The notes beneath the pieces are model-generated. The model did no database searches, was not told the origin of the DNA, and worked only from the letters and a program-made list of their open reading frames with translations. The translations under genes were made by a program, and so were the position numbers. Of a stretch of 64,000 nucleotides of DNA, positions 9,093 to 18,584 are shown in pieces; within the stretch, counting starts at the first letter, position 1, and every line of letters begins with the position of its first letter. The stretch is taken from assembly GCA_021775425.1 (NCBI GenBank), contig JAJFHX010000043.1, positions 1 through 64,000 of the forward strand, written 5' to 3'. The stretch comes from Hyphomicrobiales bacterium (GTDB taxonomy: Bacteria > Pseudomonadota > Alphaproteobacteria > Rhizobiales > HXMU1428-3).

Positions 9093-10250
9093 ATGGCAAA
9101 GCGTGATTATTATGAAGTCTTGGGCGTCGCACGTGAAGCTGACGAAAAAGACTTGAAATCTGCTTTTAGAAAGCTGGCTAAAGAACTGCACCCAGACCGT
9201 AACCCCGGCGATGCAGAAGCTGAAAAAAAATTCAAAGAAATTAACGAAGCTTACGAGATCCTGAAAGATCCGCAAAAGAGGGCGGCCTATAACCAGTTTG
9301 GCCATTCCGCATTTAATGGCGGTGGCTATGGGAATGCGAGTGGCGGCGCCGGATTTGACAGTGATTTTGGCGCTTCGATGTCGGATATTTTTGATGACCT
9401 GTTTGGTGATTTTATGGGCGGGGCTGGCGGGCCGCGGCGCCAGAAATCACATAGCGGACAGGAGCGCGGCTCTGATCTGCGGTATAATCTAGAAATTTCA
9501 CTGAAAGATGCATATAGCGGGAAAACGGCGGAAATTACTGTGCCTGCTTCTGTTGCCTGTGAAAGCTGTGCGGGTAGCGGCGCGAAAAAAGGGACATCTG
9601 CCAGTGTTTGTTCTTCCTGCGCCGGGCTTGGCAAAGTCAGGGCGTCACAAGGCTTTTTTACCATAGAGCGCACATGCCCGGCCTGTCATGGCCGCGGTGA
9701 AGTGATTTCAGACCCGTGTGAAGATTGTAATGGCAATGGCCGCATTATGAAAGAGCGGGTGCTAAGTGTGAACATTCCTGAAGGGGTCGAAGACGGCACA
9801 CGAATTCGGCTTGCCGGTGAGGGTGAAGCTGGTATGCGCGGCGGGCCTTCCGGTGATCTTTATATTTTCCTCACCATCTCACCTCATGAGATATTCAGCC
9901 GGGATGGGGCGGATATTTTCTGCAAGGTTCCGATTTCAATGATTTCAGCGGCGCTAGGCGGCCACCTTGAAGTGCCGACCGTTAATGGTGAGCGCACCAG
10001 GATGAAAATCCCTGAAGGGACATCGACCGGGAAACAGTTTCGATTAAAGGGCAAGGGTATGCCTGTGCTGCGCTCAAAAGCGCAAGGGGATATGTATGTT
10101 CAGGTTGAGGTGGAAACGCCTAAGAATTTATCCCGCCGCCAAAAAGACCTCTTAAAGGATTTTGAAAAAGCTTCCAATGATGAAACCAACCCGGAATCAA
10201 GTGGCTTTTTTACCAAGGTGAAAGATTTCTTTGATAAATCAAGCGACTAA
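9093..10250 (+). CDS. dnaJ: Chaperone DnaJ (Hsp40, type I)
   Basis: Co-chaperone that delivers clients to DnaK and stimulates its ATPase. At 385 residues it has the normal length and full type I layout: a J domain with the HPD motif at residues 33-35, a Gly/Phe-rich linker (about 75-120), four zinc-binding repeats ([32 protein letters not shown], about 150-220), and the C-terminal substrate-binding domains. The start is supported by a GAGGCAAGG stretch upstream. It is placed downstream of dnaK on the same strand, as in nearly all alphaproteobacteria. Confidence 0.99.
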   Translation: MAKRDYYEVLGVAREADEKDLKSAFRKLAKELHPDRNPGDAEAEKKFKEINEAYEILKDPQKRAAYNQFGHSAFNGGGYGNASGGAGFDSDFGASMSDIFDDLFGDFMGGAGGPRRQKSHSGQERGSDLRYNLEISLKDAYSGKTAEITVPASVACESCAGSGAKKGTSASVCSSCAGLGKVRASQGFFTIERTCPACHGRGEVISDPCEDCNGNGRIMKERVLSVNIPEGVEDGTRIRLAGEGEAGMRGGPSGDLYIFLTISPHEIFSRDGADIFCKVPISMISAALGGHLEVPTVNGERTRMKIPEGTSTGKQFRLKGKGMPVLRSKAQGDMYVQVEVETPKNLSRRQKDLLKDFEKASNDETNPESSGFFTKVKDFFDKSSD

Positions 10251-10349
10251 CACCCGTTTCGGCCATTTCTGGGCGGACTTCAAAACCTTTCATCTTAGAT
10301 TGAAACAATTATAAGTTACAAAATTCAATCACTCGATTGGGGGAATTTC

Positions 10350-10931
10350 ATGAGTGTGAAACTATTATTTTTTGCGGGTAGTGCGCGCAAGGCTTCATTA
10401 AACAAACGTCTGGTGAAGGCGGCTTCACTGAAGGCTGAGGAATTTGGTGCTGAGATCACGATTGTTGATCTGAAAGATTATCCGATGCCGATTTATTGTG
10501 GTGATATTGAAGAAAGTGATGGTGTGCCCGAAGCTGCGCAAAAACTGGCTGAGATCGTCAAACAGCATGATGGTATTTTCATTGCCTGCCCTGAATATAA
10601 TTCTTCTATTACACCTCTTTTGAAAAACACACTTGATTGGGTATCACGATTAAAAACTGATGCAACACCGCCGCGCACACCGTGGCATGACCGTGTTTAT
10701 GCCATTGGTGGCACCAGCATGGGCATGATGGGCGGCCTTCGCGGCATTCAATATATGACTCAATTGCTAATCAATGGCTATCAGTTACAGGTGATCCCGC
10801 AAACAGTTGCGGTTGGCAGAGGGCATGAGATCATTGAAGATGATGGCAGTATCACCAACCCGCAAGTTGAAGCCATGCTAATAGGGTCTATGAAAGCTCT
10901 GGTTGAGACAGCACAAAAGCTGAAGTCATGA
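10350..10931 (+). CDS. NADPH-dependent FMN reductase family protein
   Basis: A 193-residue flavodoxin-fold oxidoreductase of the FMN-reductase family. Members bind FMN and reduce it, or quinones and azo compounds, using NAD(P)H. The phosphate-binding loop reads G-S-A-R-K-A-S-L-N near the N-terminus. The flavin-contact segment P-E-Y-N-S-S-I-T-P-L-L-K-N-T-L-D-W and the later G-G-T-S-M-G-M-M-G-G glycine cluster are both intact. It overlaps pyrF by four bases (ATGA), so the two are translationally coupled. The physiological substrate cannot be read from sequence. GGGGGAATTTC precedes the ATG. Confidence 0.88.
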   Translation: MSVKLLFFAGSARKASLNKRLVKAASLKAEEFGAEITIVDLKDYPMPIYCGDIEESDGVPEAAQKLAEIVKQHDGIFIACPEYNSSITPLLKNTLDWVSRLKTDATPPRTPWHDRVYAIGGTSMGMMGGLRGIQYMTQLLINGYQLQVIPQTVAVGRGHEIIEDDGSITNPQVEAMLIGSMKALVETAQKLKS

Positions 10932-11647
10932 CACACAATGAAACAGCCATAAAAACTGACCGGCTTATCATCGCGCTTGATTTTCCGACCATTGATGAAG
11001 CCCGCAGCTGCGTCCAGAAAACCAGCCAGCATTGCTGTTTTTATAAAATCGGACTGGAGCTGTTATTTTCTGGCGGGCAGGACTTTGTGAAAGAGTTGCT
11101 CGCTGACGGGCACCGGGTGTTTGTAGACGCAAAGCTGCTCGACATTGGCGCGACGGTTGAAAAAGCAACCGCGAACATAGCCCGGCTTGGTGCTGATTTT
11201 TTAACCCTGCATGTCAGCGATACGAAAACCATGCAGGCGGCTATCAAAGGGCGGGGCAGTTCTTCCTTGAAACTGCTTGGTGTTACTGTGCTGACCAACC
11301 TTGAAACGGAAGACCTTAATGAGCAGGGCATTTCTGGTAAAACGCCAAAAGAGCTGGTGTTACACCGGGCAAAGCTGGCAAAAGAAGCCGGGCTTGATGG
11401 GGTGATCGCTTCCGCTCAGGAAGCGGCTGATATCCGCGAAGTTGTCGGGCCGGATTTTTTGATAGTGACACCGGGCATTCGCCCTGTTGGCAGTGACATT
11501 GGTGATCAGGCACGGGTGATGACACCCAAATTAGCGATTGAAGCTGGCGCTGATTTTCTTGTGGTTGGCCGGCCGATCAGCCGGGCAGATAACCCGGCAG
11601 AGGCGGCAGATCAGATTGCACGGGAAATTGCCGCGGCCATAGTTTAA
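10928..11647 (+). CDS. pyrF: Orotidine 5'-phosphate decarboxylase
   Basis: Catalyses the last step of UMP synthesis, decarboxylating orotidine 5'-phosphate. Its 239 residues form a TIM barrel. The catalytic charge network shows as L-D-F near the N-terminus and D-A-K-L-L-D-I-G-A-T with the catalytic Lys near residue 69. The phosphate-binding segments T-P-G-I-R-P and V-V-G-R-P-I are present. It overlaps the FMN reductase gene by four bases. A dnaK-dnaJ-pyrF neighbourhood is common in Hyphomicrobiales. The gene is convergent with the long minus-strand gene that ends at 11663, only 15 bases away. Confidence 0.97.
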   Translation: MTHNETAIKTDRLIIALDFPTIDEARSCVQKTSQHCCFYKIGLELLFSGGQDFVKELLADGHRVFVDAKLLDIGATVEKATANIARLGADFLTLHVSDTKTMQAAIKGRGSSSLKLLGVTVLTNLETEDLNEQGISGKTPKELVLHRAKLAKEAGLDGVIASAQEAADIREVVGPDFLIVTPGIRPVGSDIGDQARVMTPKLAIEAGADFLVVGRPISRADNPAEAADQIAREIAAAIV

Positions 11648-11662
11648 GTGAGCTTGAGCTGA

Positions 11663-14176
11663 TCAGCTGCTTTTTTCGCTATCGACATCTTTATTTTCAA
11701 CATTTGTGGTGACGATATTATCGTTGGTCGGTGGCTCGGGGATCAGGTTATTCAAGGCACCTGCCGGATTATGGGCCGGGTTTTGGCCAAGATCTGCACT
11801 TTCCAGCATTACCTCAGTTTCCTCAAATTTTGTTGATGCCTGATTGTCCGACTGATCGCTTTGCTTATCTTTTTTCAATGTGTTCTGGAATATCGCCTTC
11901 ATCCATCTTTTCGGTTGAATAAAACCGATGCTTTTCTGGTCCTGGCGATCAATCAATGGAACAGATGACGCCGCTTCACCGACTACGGTTTTTTCTTCAA
12001 TGTCGTCACTTTCTACTGCATCGCGTTGCTTAGGCCCGGTGGATATAAAATTTGAGACCTTATCACCTTTTTTGGTAATGGCGTTTTTGGATGCACCTAG
12101 GAAGAAACCCTCTGAATGTTTCACAGGTTCCTGTTGTTGCATGGTTCGTCTGTTTTTAGTTTTTGCAGCTTTTTTAGGTAATTTGGGTTTCTCCAGTTTA
12201 GGTCCGTTGAACTGATCCCACAGGTAAACCTGGCGGGCTAGGTTCTGATAAAATGTCTGCTCGACATGATAGGCAGAGGGGTTGTGTTTATCGATCCTGA
12301 TATTTTCACCAGCGATGGCCAGAACTTTATTCACATGTGGTTTTTCATCTTTTTGCAAATTGCTCATATCAATGACAGCAAGATAGCCGGGCAAAGGCGA
12401 TGGCCCGCTAATAGCGCGGAAAAATATCTTGTTTGTTTTGATATCATTTGGTTCATGGCCATAAATGTCTGTCGACATGCCAAGTCCATATTTCATAATT
12501 TCAGCCGGGCTGCCGGTGTTTTCATAAGCTGCGGTCTTTGCACCGATCATGCCGGAAATGAACACAAGGCTGTCAATGGCAATGGCAAGCCCCAGTGCCA
12601 GATAAGCCAGCCAGTTGCCGTCATCAAATGCATTTAAAGTGACGACAAAGTTTTTGGCTTTGTCATCCCGGTTGAGATTGATGCGGCTTAAAATGCTGCG
12701 AAATTCATTAGCATCCTGCTCTGGCAAGCCAGCGCCCTGAATGCAGTTTTGCCCCAGTTTCAGCAGGCTATCAATGCGCGTTGCCTCACTGCCCTGGCCA
12801 ATGGTGCAGTTTGCGCTTAATTGTTTTTCAGCCGCTTGCAGAGTGAAAATGCGCGCGGCGATGGTGGCGGCCGCTGCGCCCGACTCACATGAGATAGAGC
12901 GGATGTCAGCTGCGATCTTTGGTACTTCCGCCAATGCATTATGAAGATTTGTGCAGTTTTTCTGAATGCTCAGGAAAGTGGCCTGATTGGGTTCCTGACG
13001 GAATCTGTCTCTTGCTTCGTCAAGACTATCTATGCTGGCTGTTGCGGAAAGATCTTCGACTATGGTGGCTGACTGGCGCTTTGTCTGGGCGTCTATTAAC
13101 TGCTGCGCGACATTGGCTTTGGCTTCTATTTTGGCGACTTCACCATTTATAAGGGCGAGCTCCTGCGATAATTTGGCGATGTTATTATCAAGCTGCTCTA
13201 GCCTTGTGGAGGCCAGATTTTTTTGCGTGTTAAGAACATCACGCTCAGCCACAAGGCGGCGTTCTTCTTTTTTAAGCGCGCGGAATTTCGGGCCTTCCCC
13301 TTCGCGCCCTGTTGCGCCAATGCCGCGGGCTTCCTTGGCGGCTTCGGCCAGTGTCTGGTCTATCAGGCGTTGTTTTTCCCGCAGTTGCTGGCGCAATTGC
13401 TCAACTTCGGCGCTCAGGCCCGGGCGGTCACTTTTCAGGCGGGTGATATTTTGTTCAATTTTTGATTGCTGGGCTTTAATTCCGGCTTTCTGCCCTTTCG
13501 CCTGGGCCAGGGTTTCCTGATGGCGGGCGATTTCTGCCTGTTCACCGCGCATTTTGCTAAGCAATTGCTGTTCTACAAGCTCTGGGGCTTCTCTGGCGAT
13601 TTTGGCCAGCTTGTCCATGCGGGCATTATATTCCTGCCAGCCTTCTGATTTGAACAAGGTATCAACGGCTTCAAACTTTCTGGTTTCAACCCGTTTGCTG
13701 AGATCTGTTAGCACACCACTGACCTGACTTTGAGCGCGAATTTCACCAGCACGCTGGCGTTCATCATCTGAAAAAATGGAACTGAACAGACTATCAAATG
13801 AAAAGAATACCGAGATCGCCATGGCAAACAAAAATACGACCCACAACAGCAATTTCTTTAAAAATGAAGAGGGCGCTTTTTTAACAGGTGAGGGTTCATA
13901 TTCAGGGTAGTCAGTTGTTATTGGTGCTTTTTTTGAGATGGCACTTGATTCACCGATCATCCAGGAGCTAACAAGCATAATCCCCTGCACGCCAAAAGTG
14001 ATGAGAAAGCAAAGTACAGGAGAGCGGGTGAAATTGGTCATGCCTTCAAATGTTGTCCACCCGGACGCAACAGAAAGCGCAATGCTGGTGATGCCCATCA
14101 GGAACAATCGCTCATTGGTTAAAGCGGTCCGCATCAGGCCACCAAAGACCATTCCCGTAGCACGCATGAATGCCAT
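11663..14176 (-). CDS. Large membrane protein with long extracytoplasmic coiled coil, unknown function
   Basis: I do not recognise a family. Its 837 residues hold two membrane segments (about 24-41 and 52-72), a short loop with a Pro-rich stretch, a third membrane segment (about 109-131), a long Glu/Gln/Lys-rich coiled coil (about 140-390), a globular part with four cysteines (408, 430, 457, 478), a fourth membrane segment (about 521-545) and a C-terminal region of nearly 300 residues ending in a disordered acidic tail. If the N-terminus is cytoplasmic, the coiled coil and the cysteines lie outside the inner membrane and the tail is cytoplasmic. It is the last of three long minus-strand genes, separated from the Hsp70-like gene by 606 bases of palindromic repeats. 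It could be a scaffold, tether or mechanosensor; this is inference. Confidence 0.8.
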   Translation of the reverse strand: MAFMRATGMVFGGLMRTALTNERLFLMGITSIALSVASGWTTFEGMTNFTRSPVLCFLITFGVQGIMLVSSWMIGESSAISKKAPITTDYPEYEPSPVKKAPSSFLKKLLLWVVFLFAMAISVFFSFDSLFSSIFSDDERQRAGEIRAQSQVSGVLTDLSKRVETRKFEAVDTLFKSEGWQEYNARMDKLAKIAREAPELVEQQLLSKMRGEQAEIARHQETLAQAKGQKAGIKAQQSKIEQNITRLKSDRPGLSAEVEQLRQQLREKQRLIDQTLAEAAKEARGIGATGREGEGPKFRALKKEERRLVAERDVLNTQKNLASTRLEQLDNNIAKLSQELALINGEVAKIEAKANVAQQLIDAQTKRQSATIVEDLSATASIDSLDEARDRFRQEPNQATFLSIQKNCTNLHNALAEVPKIAADIRSISCESGAAAATIAARIFTLQAAEKQLSANCTIGQGSEATRIDSLLKLGQNCIQGAGLPEQDANEFRSILSRINLNRDDKAKNFVVTLNAFDDGNWLAYLALGLAIAIDSLVFISGMIGAKTAAYENTGSPAEIMKYGLGMSTDIYGHEPNDIKTNKIFFRAISGPSPLPGYLAVIDMSNLQKDEKPHVNKVLAIAGENIRIDKHNPSAYHVEQTFYQNLARQVYLWDQFNGPKLEKPKLPKKAAKTKNRRTMQQQEPVKHSEGFFLGASKNAITKKGDKVSNFISTGPKQRDAVESDDIEEKTVVGEAASSVPLIDRQDQKSIGFIQPKRWMKAIFQNTLKKDKQSDQSDNQASTKFEETEVMLESADLGQNPAHNPAGALNNLIPEPPTNDNIVTTNVENKDVDSEKSS

Positions 14177-14434
14177 CTGGATTTAACCCCTCAGTCAATT
14201 TATCTGGCCGCATGATATTGGCGAAAGACTTCGTCAATATGACCGTATTGCCCCGTCTGGTTGAGAACATTCAACCATAATTCGTTCGATTCTGCTAACT
14301 AGAGCCACAGAGGTGCTATTGTTCTACACATTCCGGCATTTTCCCCTGTGGCTATGACCTATAGCAGAAAACGGGCATATTATCTTTAGAGAAAAGGCAA
14401 GGATATGGCGGAAGCGGGGCTTATTCACTTTTTT

Positions 14435-14667
14435 GATGGCCCTTCGGTTGCCCACTTTTTTGGTGGCCCTTCGGGTTGCCCACCAGCAACCGGGCCTGGT
14501 ACGACGGTGAACTACGAGTGTTTGCTTAAAAATCAATTCTTTAGTGGCTCTTTAGTGGCCCTTTAGGTTGCCCACTAGCAACCGGGCCTGGTACGACGGT
14601 GAACTAAGAGTGTTTGCTTAAAAATCAATTCTTTAGTGGCGCTTAGGTTGCCCACCAGCAACCGCGC
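14435..14667. repeat. Palindromic hairpin repeats with a 92-bp direct repeat
   Basis: Three hairpins of the dispersed family are visible: 14465-14496 (GGCCC/GGGCC), 14557-14588 (GGCCC/GGGCC) and 14639-14667 (GCGC/GCGC), all with inner stem GGTTGC/GCAACC. A half copy lies near 14438-14455. The segment from the first hairpin's 3' arm (14492) is repeated at 14584, a 92-base period, including TGGTACGACGGTGAACTA. A CTCACGGC box follows near 14724. The remainder of the 14177-14782 gap shows no gene. Confidence 0.8.
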
Positions 14668-14782
14668 TGGTACGCAGTCGCGTTTGAGAGCTTTTGTTTT
14701 AGTGATTTCAGATGTTTGTTGTTCTCACGGCTGCTTCATGAAGGGTTGTTGGGTGCTTTTGAGGGTTTGCGGGCTGGTGTTT

Positions 14783-17700
14783 TTAGCTGAATGAAGAGGT
14801 GAGGCCGGAGCTGACCCAATATTCATGATCGCCGATTTTAATCAGTGCCTCACCTTTTTTCAGTGTTTTATAGGCCCAGGGTAATGATACAGCCGGTGTT
14901 ACCTGATCCCCATCAACATCCACGCCCTCTTCTGTCGCCGCATTTACTGAGATGTTCACTGGCATGTTCAACATGGTCTGATAGCATTGATCAAGCCATG
15001 ATTGCCATTCGGCACCGGCTTCGGCCCATTGTTCTTTTGTCGCGCGATCAAGATCATCAAGATATGTCTGGCAATAGAGGGCCTTTGGATCTTGTTGCAA
15101 CAAAGCCCCAATGCCTGGAATTGTTTCTATTAACTGCAGACTTGTGCAGGTTTCAGGCAGAGTGCCTTCCGCTTCTGACTTTTGTATCACCTGAAGCTTG
15201 CCTTTTGACGCGACCTCCATCATATCTCTTTCATCCGCCGACTGGTCAGATATCGGCACCAATATTAAATTTGGATTGGTTTGCAGATATGGCTGTTTGA
15301 CCTGATGATGATGGAGTGCCAATGCACCAAGTGATGTGGCGGCTTTGGCCTGCTGGTAGGTGTTGGGCGGTGTTAAAAAACGATAGCCGAGTTTTTTTGC
15401 CGTTGATTGAATGAGCGCACGCAAGGGCGGGAACAGAGATGTGCCACCAGAGATGGAGAACAGTCGTTCTGGCAGGTTGTCTCCCTCAGGTTCAGACAAT
15501 GACTGATCAATGGCGCGGGGCAAAAACTCAGCGAGAAAAGCAAGATAGGTTGTTAACGGGCCAACTCTCTGGGCAAGGGTTTTTGCTTCCAGTCGCAATT
15601 CGATGCGCCAGTTCTCCCCTTGTTCATCGCTCAGGCAAACAAGCTGTTCGCCCCTTAACCCATGCCATAAGCTGACCGGTTCGCCATTTAACTTTACTGA
15701 AGAGGCAATAGAAAATGGCCACTGCCGCTCGTGAGGGGATTGTGATGTGGATTGTTGTCGATCTGTTTTTTCTTCTGTCTCTTCTGGTCCGGAACTGCCG
15801 TTTTTGCTGGCGCCTATACATATGTGCAGATCATTGCCAGCCGGATCTTTGGTGTGGGTGATGTTTACCAAAGCATTTCTAAGGCTTTGCAGAAAATTGA
15901 GGTGGCTAAACTCTGTTTCTGTTGCTGGTGTTTCAGCGGCGCGGATTTCATCTCCGTTAAGTGGCAGCTCTGTTTCCCTGATGATGGCTGCACCCGCACT
16001 TATCGCGGTTTCGATGACTGATGTGATTTCTTTGGCAAGTGCCAGCTCCAGTGCTCGGCCACCAAGGGGTAAGTCAATGGTGCTGTGAACCGTTTCAATC
16101 AGTGCATTTGTTTCGCCCAGCCAGGCTGTTGATGCCACCAAGCCTGCATGTGATGCACCAATATCCATATGAATATGCTGGACTTTTTTGCATCTGGCGG
16201 GTTGTTCGTGTTCAGCTGTGAATTTCAGGCTGTGGTATGCAGCGGCTATTGTTTCATTGATGAGGTGAACATTATTTCTAAGCTGATCCTGGCTGGAAAG
16301 GCCGAGTAGTTCTGCCACCGCGCCGAGTGACGAAAAACTGCCCTGCTCATATGACTTTAAGGCGGTCGCACCGGCGTTTTTATAGCGGCGCAAACCAAGG
16401 TTTGATAACTGGCCATTATGGGTAAGGGTTACGTCTGCGCCCATAAGCTGTTTTCCGGTTTTTGACTGCTGCTGATTTTCAAGTGAGTTTCGCGTGCCTG
16501 TCAGATAAGTGCCAAAGAAATTGTAAAATTCATCAAGACAATCTGCCATCAGCCAGCCCGGATTGATTGATGCCGCGTAGCCTATGGTGGCTGGTTCATC
16601 CTGCTGCTGGCGTTTTATTCTGGCGATGGCCAGTTTGTTTTTTGGCAATTGTTCGATCAGGTTGTTTTGCGAAAATAAACGCTTGAGGTTGACCAGTGTC
16701 GTGTCAGTTGTTTCTTTGCTTGCCGGCAGGGCGATATCATAATGGCGATGCTGGCGTTTGAGCCGTTGTTCAATTGCATCCTGCTGCCAGGGTAATTTGG
16801 CGTATGAAATATTGAGTGGGTAGTTCTTTGCGTGCCAGTTATGCTTATCAGCTCTATGGATGCCTGCTTGTTGTTGTTCTGCTTGTTTGTTGTTTTGCTG
16901 TTTTGCTTCCGTTTTGCCTGAAAGCGTCACTGAAGAGGGGATGAACTCAGGCGAGAGAAAAGCAGTTTCCGCGAACTGACCAAGAGCAAGATTGCTGATC
17001 TGTTTTTCACCCTCATTCGCACCTGCAACCTGGCCGGCAGCGCTTATGGATTTTGAGCCGATGTCTATCGCGACTGACTGGCTGAACGACTTTTCCAAAA
17101 TTTTAATGGTGATTTTAAAGTTTTCAGTTTTTTGCTGATCAGGCCAGAAGCATTTAATTCGAAATTCTGATTTTTGAATTTTCAGTTTTTTATTCAGGGA
17201 AATACGGTTCAGCAACAATAAGTGCCTGTTATTATTGGTCACTTCTGTGACTTCAGGTTTGACTGTATACAGCGTTGCGTCTGACTTTGCTGGCGTGAGC
17301 GCAATGTTGACTGGCCCTTCGGCTTTTTTTGTCTCAACGGTGTTTTTAGAAATGCTGCTATAATATTGCAGAGAGAGCAGCTCACTTGATGGTATCGCTG
17401 TTTCAACCGTTGAGAGTGTGAGCTCTGTAATTCGGATGGCTGAAAGCTTTGGCTGCGCTGGTCTGTTGACCGGCAGGATGATCGGCGTGGCCAGTCCTGC
17501 ACCGTCACTGATGATGAGCCAGTCTTCATCAGCCATATCAACCGAGATATCAATTTTCTGGCTGATATTCTGGCTGGGTTCTGGAATGATCAGCTCGAGC
17601 TGGCCTTTGATGGGGCGGTTGTGGTTGGCCCTGATGAGCAAAGCCAGCTCCTGCCAGAAGGGGTCATCAAAAGGCGCGTTGAGGCTCACAGTCCAGGGGC

Positions 17701-18493
17701 CTCGTTTTTCTTTTGGCGCCGAAGGTATTAGTGGGCCGAACACTTGCAAACCTTTTGGAAACTCAATTTCATGATCAAGCGGGTAGGCTTCATAAAGTTC
17801 CGAATAGAGATGATGATCTTCTATATATTCAAAGGGCTGTTCGACATCCCCCTCATAAAGCCTTAAACGTTCTATCAGGCCAAGGCGCAGATTTTGCCAC
17901 TTTTCGGGCAAGAGAAAATCACATAGCAGAACACGCTTGTCTGAGTCTGGATCAAGCGGACCCTGATCAGATTTAAGAACCGTTATTGCCAGATCAAAAC
18001 GGCCATTGCCACCGCAGTTCTCAGGGTAATTCAAGGGCTGATGCATTTCCAGAATTGGCGCAAGATCAAGTGAACAATTGGTTTTCGGGCCATGATATAG
18101 ATTAACTTCAATATCCATGACGCCCTGATCTGAGCGGATGAGACTTTCATCGTTCTGATCAAGTTCGTTGATTTCAATTTCCAGATTAAAGCTGTTTTTC
18201 AGCGAGAAAGTATCAATTTGTTCACGCAGCAGGTTCAAATCCGCATAAAGGCTGGCGATGTTTTGCTGGTTGTTATCATCGCGGCTGATCTCACGGCCAG
18301 CGGGGGCGTGTTCGGTGAACCAGGTCAGTAAATTGAGGGGTAATTTATATGGTTTTTCGCGGCTGCTGGTTCTTAACCTGATGGCCTGAATGCGCAGACA
18401 TTCACTTTGCCCATGTTCAAATGAAACAGGGCTCAGGTAATCATGATCACCCGGGCTTGCCAGATTAATATGAGCTTTGAATTTTTTAACCAT
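14783..18493 (-). CDS. Divergent Hsp70/actin-fold ATPase with large N-terminal extension, unknown function
   Basis: This 1236-residue protein has a C-terminal two-thirds that follows the Hsp70 ATPase pattern. The phosphate-1 loop is A-I-D-I-G-S-K-S-I-S-A-A-G (about 475-487). L-I-N-E-T-I-A-A-A-Y (about 744-753) corresponds to DnaK's I-I-N-E-P-T-A-A-A. The phosphate-2 loop is M-D-I-G-A-S-H-A-G-L-V-A (about 776-787). L-P-L-G-G-R-A-L-E-L-A-L matches the L-G-G-E-D-F region. The adenosine motif is I-S-G-G-T-S-L-F-P (about 1014-1022), and A-T-S-L-G-A-L-A follows. The first 460 residues look beta-rich and match nothing I know. No peptide-binding domain is evident. It may be a distant relative of SrfB-type virulence proteins, but that is unproven. 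The upstream 649-aa gene is only 91 bases away. Low-complexity Gln and Glu stretches occur near 530-545 and 900-920. Confidence 0.85.
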   Translation of the reverse strand: MVKKFKAHINLASPGDHDYLSPVSFEHGQSECLRIQAIRLRTSSREKPYKLPLNLLTWFTEHAPAGREISRDDNNQQNIASLYADLNLLREQIDTFSLKNSFNLEIEINELDQNDESLIRSDQGVMDIEVNLYHGPKTNCSLDLAPILEMHQPLNYPENCGGNGRFDLAITVLKSDQGPLDPDSDKRVLLCDFLLPEKWQNLRLGLIERLRLYEGDVEQPFEYIEDHHLYSELYEAYPLDHEIEFPKGLQVFGPLIPSAPKEKRGPWTVSLNAPFDDPFWQELALLIRANHNRPIKGQLELIIPEPSQNISQKIDISVDMADEDWLIISDGAGLATPIILPVNRPAQPKLSAIRITELTLSTVETAIPSSELLSLQYYSSISKNTVETKKAEGPVNIALTPAKSDATLYTVKPEVTEVTNNNRHLLLLNRISLNKKLKIQKSEFRIKCFWPDQQKTENFKITIKILEKSFSQSVAIDIGSKSISAAGQVAGANEGEKQISNLALGQFAETAFLSPEFIPSSVTLSGKTEAKQQNNKQAEQQQAGIHRADKHNWHAKNYPLNISYAKLPWQQDAIEQRLKRQHRHYDIALPASKETTDTTLVNLKRLFSQNNLIEQLPKNKLAIARIKRQQQDEPATIGYAASINPGWLMADCLDEFYNFFGTYLTGTRNSLENQQQSKTGKQLMGADVTLTHNGQLSNLGLRRYKNAGATALKSYEQGSFSSLGAVAELLGLSSQDQLRNNVHLINETIAAAYHSLKFTAEHEQPARCKKVQHIHMDIGASHAGLVASTAWLGETNALIETVHSTIDLPLGGRALELALAKEITSVIETAISAGAAIIRETELPLNGDEIRAAETPATETEFSHLNFLQSLRNALVNITHTKDPAGNDLHICIGASKNGSSGPEETEEKTDRQQSTSQSPHERQWPFSIASSVKLNGEPVSLWHGLRGEQLVCLSDEQGENWRIELRLEAKTLAQRVGPLTTYLAFLAEFLPRAIDQSLSEPEGDNLPERLFSISGGTSLFPPLRALIQSTAKKLGYRFLTPPNTYQQAKAATSLGALALHHHQVKQPYLQTNPNLILVPISDQSADERDMMEVASKGKLQVIQKSEAEGTLPETCTSLQLIETIPGIGALLQQDPKALYCQTYLDDLDRATKEQWAEAGAEWQSWLDQCYQTMLNMPVNISVNAATEEGVDVDGDQVTPAVSLPWAYKTLKKGEALIKIGDHEYWVSSGLTSSFS

Positions 18494-18584
18494 GCTGCCT
18501 CAATTAATTGATATTTGAGGCAAGATACAGTCATTATTTTTAATTCACGGGTTTTTATTCACTGCATTGATGAAAGATGCTGAA

